Source: Candidatus Aerophobota bacterium
Lineage (GTDB): Bacteria > Aerophobota > Aerophobia > Aerophobales > B3-G15
Direction: 5' to 3'
DNA: 5,818 nt
Assembly: GCA_003648845.1 (NCBI GenBank)
Contig: QMQA01000092.1
Location: 1-5,818 of the forward strand
Shown in pieces: positions 4,547-5,818 of this stretch; the first letter of the stretch is position 1, and the number at the start of each line of letters is the position of its first letter. The notes under the pieces are model-generated. The model saw nothing but the letters and a program-made list of their open reading frames with translations, ran no database searches and was not told where the DNA came from. Both the position numbers and the translations under genes were made by a program.

Positions 4547-5818
4547 TATCCGGTGGGATGTAATCTCCAAATCTTTTTTGTGCCTTAATCAGTCTTTCCC
4601 TTTGCTCCTTCAGTACTTCGAATACCACTTTTGGTGTATGGGGGATTTTTTCGTAGATTTTTGTTATCCTATCAATCTTGGCTAAATTTTCGGGGACTCT
4701 TATAGTAAATTGCTTAATATAATCATTCTCTGGATATTCTTTATCAAGCACTTTTTTAAACAAGTTTCTGAGGTCCTCGTATTCAGGTATAAAACCCGTT
4801 GGTGTTTTAATTGCACCAACATCCCCGTGAACACGAAGCTCCATCCATTTAAGCCATACTTTTTTGTCAGCTATACTATTCATAAAATTTCCCTGGGAAT
4901 CTTTTAAAAAGTAATTTACAGAAAAGATAAGGGGAAGGTTTTTCAAAGAGCCGCCAAAATTTAGATTGTGCTCAATATACCTTCCTACAGGTATTGAAAG
5001 AAAATCGAGGTTAGACATAGGGTTATACTTTCTTACACCTTCTTTTCCCAGGGTGGCAGCTGTTGTCTCTGACTCAAGTGAGGCTCCCTTTGTTACTATT
5101 CCATGCACCCAATCAAAAGACTCTTCCACCGGGGGGCAGGTATCAGAGTCTCTTCCTCCATAGATTATACCACTGATTACAACGCCATCCGGGTCATCAG
5201 CTCTTGGATCAAGGTTTTCAAGAAGCTTTAGCTCCAGTGTAAATCGGGCATTAGGATGAGAAGGGGGTATCTGTTTGTCTTCAGTATCTTTTTTGCCGAT
5301 CCACCACCTACCGGAATGATTATATCCTCTTGTAGGAATTTCCTCATCTTTCCCGATCCAGTAAACATTTTTATCCTCTGTGACAAGTACATTGGAAAAT
5401 ATAACCTCACCTGGTGATTGCAGAGCTTTCCATAGGATAGGATCATCCTTTGAGTTTATACCTTTTATTATTCCAAATATCCCTTTCTCTGGATTTGCGG
5501 CCCGTATCTTTCCTCCTTTTTTTCTCAGGAAAGCTATATCATCACCAACTATGGTTTCTCCTTCTACCATGGAAGTAGAAGTTTTTCCGCAAAGAGAAGG
5601 GAATGCTCCGGCAAAATAACTTACCCTTCCTCCGGGACCATGAACTCCCATGATAAACATATGTTCTGTCAACCAGCCCTCTTTTGATGCTAAATTTATT
5701 GCAAGACGCATAGCTAATTTCTTGAGCCCGATACTGTTACCCCCGTACTGGGTGTTAACACTGTATACGATGTTATCCTGAGTATCAATGTAGATCCTGC
5801 GCTCACTTACATTTTTAC
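4533..5818 (-). CDS. pckG: Phosphoenolpyruvate carboxykinase, GTP-dependent (partial, N-terminus off the right edge)
   Basis: Cytoplasmic enzyme interconverting oxaloacetate + GTP and phosphoenolpyruvate + CO2 + GDP, linking the C4 acids to gluconeogenesis or working in the carboxylating direction in fermenters. The frame stays open to the right edge, giving 428 codons with the partial first; the family is about 590-620 residues, so some 170-190 are missing. An internal Met at 5711 is not the start, because the conserved 'QYGGNSIGLKK' lies upstream of it. Numbering from the first complete codon, Mn-site residues align as K32, H52 ('TEHMF') and D93 ('VGDD'). The P-loop 'PSLCGKTSTSM' (73-83) keeps the reactive Cys, and 'NARF' (189-192) supplies the conserved Arg. 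'IIYGGRDSDT' follows at 217-226. The C-terminus ('ELRVHGDVGAIKTPTG', 'FTIRVPENL') resembles, from memory, the Thermococcales-like form rather than the mycobacterial or animal form. The dehydrogenase follows 61 bp downstream. Confidence 0.95.
   Translation of the reverse strand, partial: KNVSERRIYIDTQDNIVYSVNTQYGGNSIGLKKLAMRLAINLASKEGWLTEHMFIMGVHGPGGRVSYFAGAFPSLCGKTSTSMVEGETIVGDDIAFLRKKGGKIRAANPEKGIFGIIKGINSKDDPILWKALQSPGEVIFSNVLVTEDKNVYWIGKDEEIPTRGYNHSGRWWIGKKDTEDKQIPPSHPNARFTLELKLLENLDPRADDPDGVVISGIIYGGRDSDTCPPVEESFDWVHGIVTKGASLESETTAATLGKEGVRKYNPMSNLDFLSIPVGRYIEHNLNFGGSLKNLPLIFSVNYFLKDSQGNFMNSIADKKVWLKWMELRVHGDVGAIKTPTGFIPEYEDLRNLFKKVLDKEYPENDYIKQFTIRVPENLAKIDRITKIYEKIPHTPKVVFEVLKEQRERLIKAQKRFGDYIPPDRLKF

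Noticed and set aside
4533..5711. Carboxykinase starting at the internal Met at 5711
   Set aside because: Conserved family sequence including 'YGGNS' and the catalytic Lys continues in frame upstream to the window edge, so the gene is simply cut off.
1..5818. CRISPR arrays, tRNA or rRNA genes, riboswitches
   Set aside because: No regularly spaced direct repeats, no cloverleaf or rRNA-like sequence, and no riboswitch core were seen on either strand.

Overview
This 5.8-kb window is from a moderately A+T-rich prokaryotic genome, almost certainly bacterial. All five recognisable genes lie on the minus strand, so transcription runs from right to left. Strong Shine-Dalgarno sequences and a TATAAT-type box point to a bacterium. 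The binding protein has a plain Sec signal peptide without a lipobox cysteine, which suggests a diderm (two-membrane) cell. The GTP-type PEP carboxykinase resembles, from memory, the form found in hyperthermophilic archaea and deep-branching bacteria, so a thermophilic or uncultivated anaerobic lineage is plausible. This is inference, and no taxon can be fixed.

Layout from right to left, in the direction of transcription: (1) 5818-4533, the C-terminal ~70% of a GTP-dependent phosphoenolpyruvate carboxykinase, whose start is off the right edge. (2) 4471-3443, a complete zinc-dependent medium-chain alcohol dehydrogenase. (3) 3442-2736, about 700 bp without an intact gene. It holds a small hairpin after the dehydrogenase, the decayed C-terminal part of an ISL3-like transposase (one in-frame TGA and one frameshift), and an A+T-rich leader for the next operon. 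(4) 2735-1359, an extracellular solute-binding protein of family 1. (5) 1343-1301, a perfect 18-bp inverted repeat. (6) 1263-403, a MalF/UgpA-type permease. (7) 399-1, the N-terminal half of a MalG/UgpE-type permease, running off the left edge.

The last three genes form a typical carbohydrate (CUT1-type) ABC importer operon: binding protein, then two permeases with 3 bp between them. No ATPase is visible. The hairpin between binding protein and permeases fits differential expression within one operon. The carboxykinase and dehydrogenase are central-carbon and redox enzymes and need not be functionally linked to the importer; the transposase remnant separates the two groups.

I found no convincing undescribed system. 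The most informative non-coding signals are the intra-operon hairpin, with a possible alternative partner at the binding-protein stop codon, and the eroded transposase.
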